Assembly: GCA_029941885.1 (NCBI GenBank)
Contig: JAPYTP010000010.1
Location: 11,852-44,822, forward strand
Length of the DNA stretch: 32,971 nt
Reading direction: 5' to 3'
Origin: Myxococcota bacterium
GTDB lineage: Bacteria > Myxococcota_A > UBA9160 > UBA4427
The position numbers and the translations under genes were made by a program. The notes below the pieces were generated by a model that was not told where the DNA came from, made no database searches, and worked only from the letters and a program-made list of their open reading frames with translations. Below, one piece after another: positions 25,074-32,971 of the stretch (positions within the stretch are counted from its first letter, which is position 1; each line of letters starts with the position of its first letter).

Positions 25074-25525
25074 CCACGGATTCGAAGACCCCGGAGGCCC
25101 ACCAGCAGCCGACGCCGGAGATCGTCCCGCGACCCGGCCCGAAAAGGACCGAGCTGAGCCAGGGGTTCTGGGACGCCGTCGAAAACAAGCAGCTGGCAGT
25201 CCAGAAATGCAGCGCCTGCGACCTGCTGCGTCACTATCCCCAGCCCCATTGCCCCGCTTGCCATTCGAATGACTTCGGCTGGGCGCCGCTCTCGGGCCGG
25301 GGCGAAATCTATTCCTATACCGTCGCGCATCGTGCGTTCCACCCGGCGTGGAATGAGCATGTTCCCTACGTGATCGCGACGATCGAGCTCGAAGAGGGGG
25401 TACGCATGGTTTGTGACCTCCTCGAAGTCGACCCCGAGCGCATCGCGATCGGCCAGCGCGTCGAAGTCGACTTCGCCGAGCTCCCTGGCCAGGGGTGGAT
25501 GCCCCGATTCGAGGTGATCGACTGA
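25070..25525 (+). CDS. Zn-ribbon/OB-fold DUF35 protein, thiolase partner
   Basis: A 151-residue protein with an N-terminal rubredoxin-like zinc ribbon (C47, C50, C61, C64 in CSACDLLRHYPQPHCPAC) followed by an OB-fold, GRGEIYSYTVAHRAFHPAW and GQRVEVDFAELPGQGW. This is the DUF35 architecture that binds acyl-CoA and pairs with thiolase-like enzymes. In the actinobacterial Ltp2-ChsH2 complex the DUF35 domain is required by the aldolase. Here it is a separate protein without the MaoC hydratase domain of ChsH2. It overlaps the thiolase-like gene by ATGA and the acyl-CoA dehydrogenase by TGATG, so a coupled operon is clear. Confidence 0.95.
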   Translation: MTTDSKTPEAHQQPTPEIVPRPGPKRTELSQGFWDAVENKQLAVQKCSACDLLRHYPQPHCPACHSNDFGWAPLSGRGEIYSYTVAHRAFHPAWNEHVPYVIATIELEEGVRMVCDLLEVDPERIAIGQRVEVDFAELPGQGWMPRFEVID

Positions 25526-26607
25526 TGGACCTGTCTCTTGACGAATCGCAGCAGATCCTCGTCGACACCTTCGCGGAAATGCTCGAGAAGGAATGCCCGA
25601 CGACGCTCGTGCGCGACTGTGAAGACACCGGCTACTCGCCAGAACTCTGGGATCGTTATTGCGAACTCGGCGCGAATGTGATGGGAATGCCCGAGAGCGC
25701 GGAAGGACTCGAGATGAGTCTGCTCGACCTCGGCCTCGTCGCAACGCGCTCGGGACATGCCCTCGCCCCGGTTCCCTTCGTGGAGATCGCGACGGCCGGC
25801 AGACTGCTCAGCGCGCTCGACGAAAAGGACCCCCTCCTCACGGAGATCACGCAGGGCAAGCCATCGATCTCGATCTCCCTCCCACGACCCCATGCGGTAC
25901 TCGGAACGAGTCGTTCGAGCGGCGGTCGATCGATGGTGCCCTACGGCGCGATCGCAGAACACGTGATCGTGTACGACGAGGCTGAACTCTTCGTGGTCTC
26001 CGGCGCGGATTCGCGACGATCCGGTCGAATCGGAGAGATCGGCGACGGGGCCCTCGCCCACTGGGATCTCTCCCGCGGCGCGGACGCGCGCGGCCTCGCA
26101 AGCGGAACGGACGCGCACCGGGCCATCACGCGCGCGAGCGCCGAGTGGAAACTCCTGACGGCCTTCTGGCTGGTGGGGATCGCCCAGCGGTCCCTCGCGA
26201 TCGGTGCCGACTACGCGCGCGAGCGCATCCAGTTCGGTGTCCCGATCGGCGGTTTTCAAGCGATCGCCCATCCCCTCGCAGAATGTGCGATTCGCACGGA
26301 CGGTGCCGAATTGCTGACTTGGGAAGCTGCCTGGGCGGACACGGAAGATCCCGACCGATTCGAAATGCTCGCCTCGATGGCCTTCGCATGGGCCTCGCAG
26401 ACCGCGATTCGAAACGCCGACATCAGCCTGCACACCCACGGCGGCTACGGCTTCTCGACGGAATACGACATTCAGCTCTACTACCGTCGAGCCCGCGCGC
26501 TCTCGTCGATCGGAGGTGGCTCGAAAGAAGAGCTCCAGACCGTGGCCGAATTGTGCTTCGATCGAGACGGTTCGGGTTCGGCCGAGCCCCTGCTGGGAGG
26601 TGCATGA
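25525..26607 (+). CDS. Acyl-CoA dehydrogenase family protein, first of a pair
   Basis: A 360-residue FAD-dependent acyl-CoA dehydrogenase relative. Conserved C-domain features are RIQFGVPIGGFQAIAHPLA (residues 234-252) and HTHGGYGFSTEYDIQLYYRRAR (303-324). The middle domain is degenerate: no clear SEPGSGSD block is visible. The end reads SSIGGGSKEE, without the MCAD-type YEGT glutamate. This resembles FadE28-like subunits that work only in a heteromer with a full partner, as in ChsE1-ChsE2 of cholesterol side-chain oxidation. The start overlaps the DUF35 stop. The partner gene begins one base after its stop. Confidence 0.93.
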   Translation: MDLSLDESQQILVDTFAEMLEKECPTTLVRDCEDTGYSPELWDRYCELGANVMGMPESAEGLEMSLLDLGLVATRSGHALAPVPFVEIATAGRLLSALDEKDPLLTEITQGKPSISISLPRPHAVLGTSRSSGGRSMVPYGAIAEHVIVYDEAELFVVSGADSRRSGRIGEIGDGALAHWDLSRGADARGLASGTDAHRAITRASAEWKLLTAFWLVGIAQRSLAIGADYARERIQFGVPIGGFQAIAHPLAECAIRTDGAELLTWEAAWADTEDPDRFEMLASMAFAWASQTAIRNADISLHTHGGYGFSTEYDIQLYYRRARALSSIGGGSKEELQTVAELCFDRDGSGSAEPLLGGA

Positions 26608-26608
26608 C

Positions 26609-27772
26609 ATGGATTTTCGACTCGGGCCGAAGGCTGAAGAAGTTCGGCGTGAAATCCGCACATTCCTCGCGAACAACTTCAGCGAGACCGACCGCAAGGA
26701 ATCGATCTCGGACGGAGGCGGACACGACTGGGACCTCTATCGGAAGCTCGCCGCGGAAGGCTGGGTCTCCGCCGGCTGGCCCGAGGAACTCGGCGGGGGC
26801 GGTCGCGACCCCTACGAGATCCTGACCCTCTATTGGGAGCTGTGTAAGGCCGACTTCCCCTGGATCGGCCTGCTCAACAACGGATTCATCGGTCATACGC
26901 TCCTGGCGATGGGAACCGAGCGACAGCGCACCGAAATGGTTCCGAAGATCGCGTCGGGCGAGATTGCATTCGCCCTCGGCTATTCGGAACCCGGATCGGG
27001 ATCCGACGTCGCCAGCGCGCGCACGATGGCGACTCGCGACGGCGATGATTGGATCATCGACGGACAGAAGATGTGGACGACCACGGGGCACACCGCGCAG
27101 TACATCTTCATGCTGACACGCACGAGCACCCAGGATCGGCCACATCGGGGGCTGACGATGTTCCTCGTTCCGACGGACGCCGAGGGGGTGGACGTACAGC
27201 CCATTCACACGATGGGTGGCGAGCGAAGCAATGGTGTGTACCTCACGAAGGTCCGCGTATCCGACGAGAATCGCATCGGTGAAGTCGACAAGGGCTGGTC
27301 CGTGGTCCGCTTCGCGCTCGGACTCGAGCAGGCGATGGGGTACGCCGACATCCAGGAACGCTTCATCCAGAACGCCGGCAAATGGGCCCTCGAACAGGGC
27401 CCGGACGGTAATCGTCCCTTCGACGATGCCCGCGTAAAGGAGCAACTCGGACAGACGGCGATCCATGCGGAGGTCTCACGACTCCTCCGCCATCGTTCGA
27501 CGTGGCTCTCCGCCGAGGGACGCGATCTCGGAGCCAAAGGAGCGATGACGAAGTCCTTCTCGGGGACATCCTATCTCGAAGACGCCCAGAACTGGATGGA
27601 TCTCATCGGACCGGCGGGCCTCGTCGAAGAGGACGAGGACGGCGCGATCGCAGCGGGCAGTTTCGATGAAGCCTTCCGCCAGACACCGGTCAACACGATC
27701 TACGGCGGAACGGTCGAGATCCTGCGGAGCCTCGTTGCCGAGGTCGAACTCGGTCTGCCCAAGAGTCGCTAA
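26609..27772 (+). CDS. Acyl-CoA dehydrogenase, second of a pair
   Basis: A 387-residue acyl-CoA dehydrogenase with all three domains: an N-terminal helical domain, the beta domain with ALGYSEPGSGSDVASART (residues 122-139) and KMWTTTGHTAQYIF, and the C-terminal helical domain ending NTIYGGTVEILRSLVAE. The MCAD-type catalytic glutamate is absent at YGGT, but E240 in FALGLEQAMG sits where isovaleryl-CoA-type enzymes place theirs. GGGAGG at 26595-26600 gives the start. With the preceding gene it probably forms an alpha2-beta2 enzyme introducing an alpha-beta double bond into a bulky acyl-CoA. A 31-base gap separates it from the convergent LLM gene. Confidence 0.95.
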   Translation: MDFRLGPKAEEVRREIRTFLANNFSETDRKESISDGGGHDWDLYRKLAAEGWVSAGWPEELGGGGRDPYEILTLYWELCKADFPWIGLLNNGFIGHTLLAMGTERQRTEMVPKIASGEIAFALGYSEPGSGSDVASARTMATRDGDDWIIDGQKMWTTTGHTAQYIFMLTRTSTQDRPHRGLTMFLVPTDAEGVDVQPIHTMGGERSNGVYLTKVRVSDENRIGEVDKGWSVVRFALGLEQAMGYADIQERFIQNAGKWALEQGPDGNRPFDDARVKEQLGQTAIHAEVSRLLRHRSTWLSAEGRDLGAKGAMTKSFSGTSYLEDAQNWMDLIGPAGLVEEDEDGAIAAGSFDEAFRQTPVNTIYGGTVEILRSLVAEVELGLPKSR

Positions 27773-27803
27773 CCGACGGCAGCCGGCCAGAGGGACTGAT
27801 TCC

Positions 27804-28694
27804 TCAGATCGATGCGACGAAATCCTCGACGGCCGAGAGTTCATCGAGGCTCGCGGTCGTCGGGGTCAGGATCGCCTCGTCGCACCCGAGGTCTTCGAGG
27901 CGAACGAGAAGTTCGCGAATCGCGACGGGCGAATGGCCACTGCAGAGGGGGGCACGAGCATCCGCGACTTTCTTGCCGAAGACCATCAGGTAGTCGTGCG
28001 CGAAATCGTAGAGCCGCTTGTCCGGCTGATCCTCGAGGGCGAACCAGAAGGCCAGCTGAAGGAAGGGAGGGCGCTTGCGCCCGGCATCCTTCCACGATTG
28101 TCGAAAGCCCTCGAAGATCTTCTCGACCTCATCGAGATCCGGTCCCATATGAAATCCGGCCAGCCCATCCGCCCAGCGTGAGGCACGCTTCATCGATTTC
28201 GGCCCCAGCGAGGACGAGAAGATCGGCGGTCCGCCGACTCGAGTGGGCTCCGGTCCGAGCGGCGGGCAACCCTCGGGAAGCGGATAATCCCCAGACCAGA
28301 CCTCTCGAATGGCATCGACGCGTTCGTCCAGAATCGACACGCGACGGGAGAAGGCCTCTGGCTTCCCGGCGAGTGCGTAGTCGTAGTCGCGCATACCGAC
28401 ACCGACGCCGAGCGTGAAGCGCCCCTTCGAGAGCACATCGACCGTCGCCGCCTGTTTCGCGAGCAGCACCGGTTCGTGGAGTGAGGCCAGGGAAATCAAG
28501 GACTGGATCGGCACCCGCTCGGTCAAGACCGCCGCCGCCGAGAGTACGCCCATCAGGTCGAGAAAGGGCGAGGCGATCCGTTCCCCGGTCGACAGCCGAG
28601 AGAAAGGTCCGGTGTCGATCCGGCGAATCCACTCGACGAGGCAGTCGCGATCGAGCCCATCGACCGTGGACGGAATCGACAATCCGATCTTCAT
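27804..28694 (-). CDS. LLM class flavin-dependent oxidoreductase (third copy)
   Basis: A 296-residue luciferase-like protein from MKIGLSIPSTVDGLDRD, with GGAGGGG before the ATG at 28694; a longer in-frame start at 28871 has only low-complexity sequence. Blocks include LASLHEPVLLAKQAATVDVLSKGRFTLGVGVGMRDYDY and RASRWADGLAGFHMG. It is probably F420- or FMN-dependent, reaction unknown. Its sequence is distinct from the two LLM proteins at 20367 and 22735, so three lineages of the family are present in 9 kb. It converges on the acyl-CoA dehydrogenase pair and is divergent from the SnoaL-like gene at 28886, with a 191-base promoter region between. Confidence 0.92.
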   Translation of the reverse strand: MKIGLSIPSTVDGLDRDCLVEWIRRIDTGPFSRLSTGERIASPFLDLMGVLSAAAVLTERVPIQSLISLASLHEPVLLAKQAATVDVLSKGRFTLGVGVGMRDYDYALAGKPEAFSRRVSILDERVDAIREVWSGDYPLPEGCPPLGPEPTRVGGPPIFSSSLGPKSMKRASRWADGLAGFHMGPDLDEVEKIFEGFRQSWKDAGRKRPPFLQLAFWFALEDQPDKRLYDFAHDYLMVFGKKVADARAPLCSGHSPVAIRELLVRLEDLGCDEAILTPTTASLDELSAVEDFVASI

Positions 28695-28885
28695 TTTCCG
28701 CCCCTCCGCATCAATCAGCCCGACCCTAGCCGAGGGGCCTCGCCCGGGCACCCGCGCCGCAGCTTCCGGAGCCGAATCGAGATCGTGCGCGGCAGCGCGA
28801 GGCTTCTTATGCTCTCCCTTCGGCCAGGACCCGCCCTGCTCTCCCCCGACATGAGGGGCCACCCCATGCACAGGACACGCCTCCC

Positions 28886-29440
28886 ATGAAGCTCGATCCG
28901 AACAACAGTTGGACTCTCCTCGAAGAACGCCTCCGCGACGAGACCGATCCCGTTCTGCGACAGAACCTGGAACTCGTGCTCGAACACATGAAATGTGAAG
29001 CGCGGTCCGACATCGAGGGCGTAGTCGCGACGCTGATCGATGAGCCGGTCTACGTGATGCACAGCACGCCGGACGACCCGGTCATGAACCCGAACGGGAG
29101 CAAGGACGCGGTCCGCGCCTTCTACGATGCGACGATCGTACAGACCGGCGCCCATCGCCTCGAGCTCGATTGCCAACGAGTCATCGTGGACAAGGACGCG
29201 GTCGTAACCGAGGGAATCATGCGCATGGCGTATCCGGGCAAGACCCTCGCGGCACTCGGAATCGAAGTCGATGATCCCGACGCCTACTATCTCTACGAAG
29301 CTCGGATGGGCATCGTCTGGCCCGTCGACCGTGCCGCGCGCAAGCTCGTCGGCGAAGAGAGCTACGCCTGCGGCGACGGCTTCGCTGGCATCGCAGAACG
29401 AAAACTCTCGGAGAGCGATATCGCGGAGCTCCGCATCTGA
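28886..29440 (+). CDS. SnoaL-like/NTF2-fold family protein
   Basis: A 184-residue protein. An N-terminal helix (residues 10-38) leads into VLEHMKCEARSDIEGVVATL, followed by YVMHSTPDDPVMNPNGSKDAVRAFYDATI and HRLELDCQRVIVDKDAVVTEGIM, the strand pattern of a SnoaL-like cone. Catalytic residues cannot be assigned. A loose AGGA lies ten bases upstream. A TATGCT hexamer at 28808-28813 is a possible -10 box. It precedes the M20 amidohydrolase by 51 bases, so the two are probably co-transcribed. The fold call is by pattern; function is unknown. Confidence 0.78.
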   Translation: MKLDPNNSWTLLEERLRDETDPVLRQNLELVLEHMKCEARSDIEGVVATLIDEPVYVMHSTPDDPVMNPNGSKDAVRAFYDATIVQTGAHRLELDCQRVIVDKDAVVTEGIMRMAYPGKTLAALGIEVDDPDAYYLYEARMGIVWPVDRAARKLVGEESYACGDGFAGIAERKLSESDIAELRI

Positions 29441-29491
29441 GTCGACGCGGCCCGGCCCGCCTTCGTTCCCGATTCCACCGGAGCCTTCTAG

Positions 29492-30826
29492 ATGAACAAG
29501 GTCGTCAATATCACCTCCCTCTTTTCGATCTGCCTCGTGTTCACGTTCGCGGGCACCGCCACGGCCGATGAGAGCCTCGAAGAGGCCGTTCGGCGTGACT
29601 ACGATGAACACCTCGGATCGCTCTTCGAGTATTTCCATCGCAATCCCGAGCTCTCCTTTCGCGAGACGAAGACCGCGGCACGTCTCGCCAAGGAGCTCCG
29701 TTTCGCGGGCGCCCGCGTGACGACCGGCGTGGGCGGAACCGGGGTCGTCGGGATGATTCACAATGGCCCCGGACCGACCATCCTGGTTCGAGCGGACATG
29801 GACGGACTTCCGATCCGCGAGCAATCCGGGCTCGCATACGCTTCGACCCGAACCCAGACCGGACCCGACGGGAATGAGATCCCCGTGATGCATGCGTGTG
29901 GGCACGACGTCCACATGACTTCCCTGGTCGGGACCGCACGTCGGCTGATCGCGAACAAGGGTCGCTGGTCCGGAACCGTGATGCTGATCGGCCAACCAGC
30001 GGAGGAGCGGATCGGCGGTGCCAAGGCCATGCTCGCGGATGGGCTCTACGAACGCTTTGGCGTGCCGGATCATGCACTCGGCCTGCACGTGATCTCGGGT
30101 GGAGCGACCGGCCGCGTCTCGATCAGTGAGGGCTCGACCGCTTCCTCCGCCGACAGCGTCGATCTCGTGGTGCACGGCATCGTCTCCCACGGCGCCGCTC
30201 CACAGAACGGCAAGGACGCCGTCTACATTGCCGCCCAGATCGTCGTGGCGCTCCAGAGCCTAGTCAGCCGTGAGATCAATCCGCTTGCTTCGGGTGTCGT
30301 CACCGTCGGATCGATCCACGGTGGTCGCAAGCACAACGTTCTCGCCGACGAGGTCAAGCTCGAGCTCACGGTTCGAGCCGATACCCAGGTAATCCGGGAA
30401 AAACTGCTCGCGGGGATCCGACGCATCGCCCGCGGTGTCGCGCTCACCCACGGCGTCGACGAAGCCCATCTGCCGAGCGTCGATGTCGTGGAGTCCACAC
30501 CGCCAAACGAAAATGATCCAGCCACCGTCGCAATTGTGAAGCGGGGCATCGCTCGCGAACTCGGCGAAGACGCCTTCTACACGCTCCTTCGGGACAGCAT
30601 GGGTGCCGAGGACTTCGCCTATTTCGTCGAAACCAAACACGATGTCCCGGGCGCCTATTTCGCCATCGGAGGATCGCCACAGGCCGTTCTCGACGCCGCC
30701 GCGGCGGGCGGGCCGCCAGCGCCCTTTCACCACTCACCCTTCTTCAAGATCGACCCATTGAACTCGATCGTCACCGGAGTACGAGCCATGACAGCGGCCG
30801 TTCTCGAGCTACTGCCAGCGAGATGA
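29492..30826 (+). CDS. Exported M20 family amidohydrolase
   Basis: A 444-residue M20D-type metallopeptidase/amidohydrolase. Metal-site motifs are RADMDGLP (residues 100-107), ACGHDVHM with C136 and H138, QPAEE with E171 and E172, a GLHV histidine, and PFHHSPFF at the C-terminus. The dimerisation segment GIVSHGAAPQNGKDAV is also present. Members remove an acyl group from N-acyl amino acids such as IAA-amino acid or hippurate conjugates. Residues 1-26 form a signal peptide with likely cleavage after ATA, so it is exported, whereas most M20D enzymes are cytoplasmic. The molybdopterin gene starts 30 bases after its stop. Confidence 0.93.
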   Translation: MNKVVNITSLFSICLVFTFAGTATADESLEEAVRRDYDEHLGSLFEYFHRNPELSFRETKTAARLAKELRFAGARVTTGVGGTGVVGMIHNGPGPTILVRADMDGLPIREQSGLAYASTRTQTGPDGNEIPVMHACGHDVHMTSLVGTARRLIANKGRWSGTVMLIGQPAEERIGGAKAMLADGLYERFGVPDHALGLHVISGGATGRVSISEGSTASSADSVDLVVHGIVSHGAAPQNGKDAVYIAAQIVVALQSLVSREINPLASGVVTVGSIHGGRKHNVLADEVKLELTVRADTQVIREKLLAGIRRIARGVALTHGVDEAHLPSVDVVESTPPNENDPATVAIVKRGIARELGEDAFYTLLRDSMGAEDFAYFVETKHDVPGAYFAIGGSPQAVLDAAAAGGPPAPFHHSPFFKIDPLNSIVTGVRAMTAAVLELLPAR

Positions 30827-30856
30827 CCGGCGAGCCTGCCGGAGGAGTAAATCGAG

Positions 30857-32971
30857 ATGGAAACCAAGCGAACGTTCTGTCGAATCTGCGCCGCCTATTG
30901 CGGTCTCACCGCAGACGTCGAGGACGGCCGTCTCCTCAAGGTTCGTGGCGATCCCGATCATGCGCTCAGCCGCGGCTATAGCTGCGTCAAGGGGCGACGC
31001 ATCCCCGACACTGTGAATCACACCGACCGACTTCGGAACTGCCTTGCCAAGAACGTCTCGGGTGAATTCGAGACCACCCCGAGCCGAGACGCCCTCGACG
31101 AGATCGCCGAGAAACTGACGGAAATCATCGACCAACACGGCCCTCGTACCGTCGCAACCTTCACAGGTACGGGCGCGTGGGGAAACGCCGCAACCCTCGA
31201 GACCCTGAAAGCATGGCACGCCGGAATCGGCTCGGTCATGCGCCACAGCTCCGCGACGATCGATCAACAAGCGAAGATGATTTCGCCCTGGTTCCACGGT
31301 CTGTGGGGCGGCGGTGCGCAATCCTTCGAGAGCGCCGACGTCATCATGTTGATCGGCCAGAACCCACTGGTCGCCGGGCAGTATCAGCACGGCGGCCCTC
31401 CCGGCTACCACCCGACGGCTCTGCGACAGGCACGCCAACGGGGCCTATCACTCATCGTCGTCGACCCGCGGAGAACGGAGCTCGCGCGTCAGGCCGATAT
31501 CCATCTTCAGTCCATCCCCGGCGAAGATCCGAGCCTCTTCGCAGCGATGATCCGTGTCATCCTCGACGAGGGACTCGAGGACCACGAATTCTGCAATGAG
31601 CACGTCGCCGGGCTTTCCGAATTGCGCGTAGCCGTCGAAGATTTCACTCTCGAGTACGCCGCAGAGCGATGTGGGGTACCCGCCGATCAGATCCTCGAGG
31701 CGACACGACTCTTCGCAGCGGGACCACGCGGGATGGCGAGTACAGGAACTGGACCGAGTATGGCCCCGCATCCCAACCTGACGGAGCACCTCGTCCAGAG
31801 CCTCAACAGCATCTGCGGGCGTTGGAGTCGTGAAGGCGATCCAGTGAACGCGCCGAGTGTGTTGACGCCGGACTTGCCCCGACCCGCTCAGGCCATGCCC
31901 GGCGAGTTTTTGCCGCCGGATCTCAGCCCGACCGCGAACGGCGAAAAGTCTCGGATTCGCGGCCTGCGACAGATATTCCAGGAAATGCCGACCGCCGCCC
32001 TCGCAGAGGAAATCCTGACTCCCGGCGAGGGGCAGGTGCGCGCGCTCATCGTCGTCGGCGGCAACCCCCTCGTCTCCTGGCCCGACCAGGCTCGAACGCT
32101 CGAGGCCCTCGAATCCCTCGAACTACTCGTCGTCCTCGATCTTCGCATGACCCCAACCTGTCGTCGTGCGGACTACGTCATCGCCTCCACCCATTTCATG
32201 GAGCGACCGGAGCTGACATTCCTCGGTGACTTCTTCTTCGAGAAGCCCTTTAGCCAGTTTACCGATGTCGTCTCGCGGCCCGTGGGTGACTTGATGGAAG
32301 AGGGTAATTTCTTCATCGAACTCGCCCGCCGAATGGGAACGAAACTCGACTTGCCGGGCGGCGTTCTCGATCCGATAAATCCCCCGGACACGTTGGGCTT
32401 CTTCGAGTTGGTACGTCCGGCGACCAAGGTGCCGATCGCCGAAATCGCGAGATACCCGGGCGGACGTGTCTTCGACGAGATCGATCTCCGAGTGGTTCCG
32501 GCAATCGCGGGACTCGAGTCTCGACTCGATGTCGCACATTCGGAGATGATGAGTGTCCTACGGAGCGTGCGAAACGAGAGCGCGAGCTCGAGTGAGGACT
32601 TCACTCATCGGCTCGTGTGTCGGCGAGTCAAGCACATGGTGAATTCCGTCGGTCACGATCTGCCCCGCAGCCGGAGCGAGACGGCGTACAACCCCGCCTT
32701 TCTCCACCCCGAAGATCTGGACGCGCTCGGATTCTCGAGCGGCGACATCGTCGAGATCTCATCCGAAGACGGTTCGGTCGATGCGATCGTCGAAGGAGCG
32801 GAGGACGTACGCAGGGGCGTAGTCTCGATGACGCATTGTTATGGCGGAGATCCCGGAGAAGAGACCGATCCGCGGAAAGTCGGCACGTCCGTGAACGCCT
32901 TGATCGCAGTCGATCACGACTATGATCCCATCTGTGGTCAGCCGCGCATGAGCGCGATCCCGATCAAGCTG
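30857..32971 (+). CDS. Molybdopterin-dependent oxidoreductase, 3' end outside window
   Basis: An open frame of 705 codons from the ATG at 30857 (GGAGGAG nine bases upstream) to the window edge, so the C-terminus is missing. The N-terminal 4Fe-4S domain is clear: C8-x2-C11-x3-C15-x27-C43 in CRICAAYCG and YSCVKG. MGD-binding blocks follow: VIMLIGQNPLVAG, LSLIVVDPRRTELA, HLQSIPGEDPSL, and ALIVVGGNPLVSWPD. A C-terminal MoCo domain begins near the window end (LHPEDLDALGFSSGD). In the region of the usual Mo ligand (about residues 105-160, with MRHSSATIDQQAK) there is neither Cys nor in-frame TGA; serine is a candidate. No Tat signal is seen, so it is probably cytoplasmic. Its substrate is unknown. 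Confidence 0.94.
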   Translation, partial: METKRTFCRICAAYCGLTADVEDGRLLKVRGDPDHALSRGYSCVKGRRIPDTVNHTDRLRNCLAKNVSGEFETTPSRDALDEIAEKLTEIIDQHGPRTVATFTGTGAWGNAATLETLKAWHAGIGSVMRHSSATIDQQAKMISPWFHGLWGGGAQSFESADVIMLIGQNPLVAGQYQHGGPPGYHPTALRQARQRGLSLIVVDPRRTELARQADIHLQSIPGEDPSLFAAMIRVILDEGLEDHEFCNEHVAGLSELRVAVEDFTLEYAAERCGVPADQILEATRLFAAGPRGMASTGTGPSMAPHPNLTEHLVQSLNSICGRWSREGDPVNAPSVLTPDLPRPAQAMPGEFLPPDLSPTANGEKSRIRGLRQIFQEMPTAALAEEILTPGEGQVRALIVVGGNPLVSWPDQARTLEALESLELLVVLDLRMTPTCRRADYVIASTHFMERPELTFLGDFFFEKPFSQFTDVVSRPVGDLMEEGNFFIELARRMGTKLDLPGGVLDPINPPDTLGFFELVRPATKVPIAEIARYPGGRVFDEIDLRVVPAIAGLESRLDVAHSEMMSVLRSVRNESASSSEDFTHRLVCRRVKHMVNSVGHDLPRSRSETAYNPAFLHPEDLDALGFSSGDIVEISSEDGSVDAIVEGAEDVRRGVVSMTHCYGGDPGEETDPRKVGTSVNALIAVDHDYDPICGQPRMSAIPIKL

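Overview
This is a gene-dense, high-GC bacterial window (codons ending mostly in G or C, frequent AGGAG-type ribosome sites) holding about 27 genes, almost all of them catabolic or secondary-metabolism enzymes. I see no rRNA, tRNA, CRISPR, transposase or phage gene. Three putative F420/FMN luciferase-like oxidoreductases, two metal-dependent amidohydrolases, three SnoaL/NTF2-fold proteins, tandem SDRs, a P450, a Cys-less thiolase-like protein with a DUF35 partner and paired acyl-CoA dehydrogenases are typical of actinobacteria and of uncultured Myxococcota/Binatota-like deltaproteobacterial lineages. Lipobox-like signals and an exported arylsulfatase make a Gram-negative host my mild preference. 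The taxon is an inference; no marker gene is present.

Layout. 1-54: three 18-bp tandem repeats. 78-7802 (+): Fe(II)/2-oxoglutarate dioxygenase, SnoaL-like lipoprotein, membrane-anchored DUF3604 protein, amidohydrolase, exported sulfatase, PPOX-type flavoprotein. 7803-8496: the only long stretch without a convincing gene. 8497-12141 (+): second amidohydrolase, aldo/keto reductase, serine beta-lactamase-like esterase. 12160-13203 (-): HSL-type alpha/beta hydrolase. 13397-16904 (+): SnoaL-like protein, cytochrome P450, two SDRs. 16955-17956 (-): an unfamiliar 2OG-oxygenase-like protein. 18164-18652 (+): VOC protein. 18649-23691 (-): acyl-CoA synthetase, LLM, sulfotransferase, LLM. 23899-27772 (+): a tightly coupled run of a frameshifted thiolase-like gene, DUF35 and two acyl-CoA dehydrogenases. 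27804-28694 (-): third LLM. 28886-32971 (+): SnoaL-like protein, exported M20 amidohydrolase, and a molybdopterin oxidoreductase that runs off the window.

How they may work together. The clearest module is 23899-27772. A thiolase-fold protein without the catalytic cysteine, a zinc-ribbon/OB-fold DUF35 partner and two acyl-CoA dehydrogenases recall the actinobacterial igr (cholesterol side-chain) operon, in which Ltp2 with the DUF35 domain of ChsH2 is a retro-aldolase and the dehydrogenases form a heteromer. With a CoA ligase, P450, SDRs and dioxygenases nearby, the window could serve breakdown of a steroid- or terpenoid-like substrate. Sulfatase and sulfotransferase genes suggest sulfate esters are also handled. 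The substrate itself cannot be read from the sequence.
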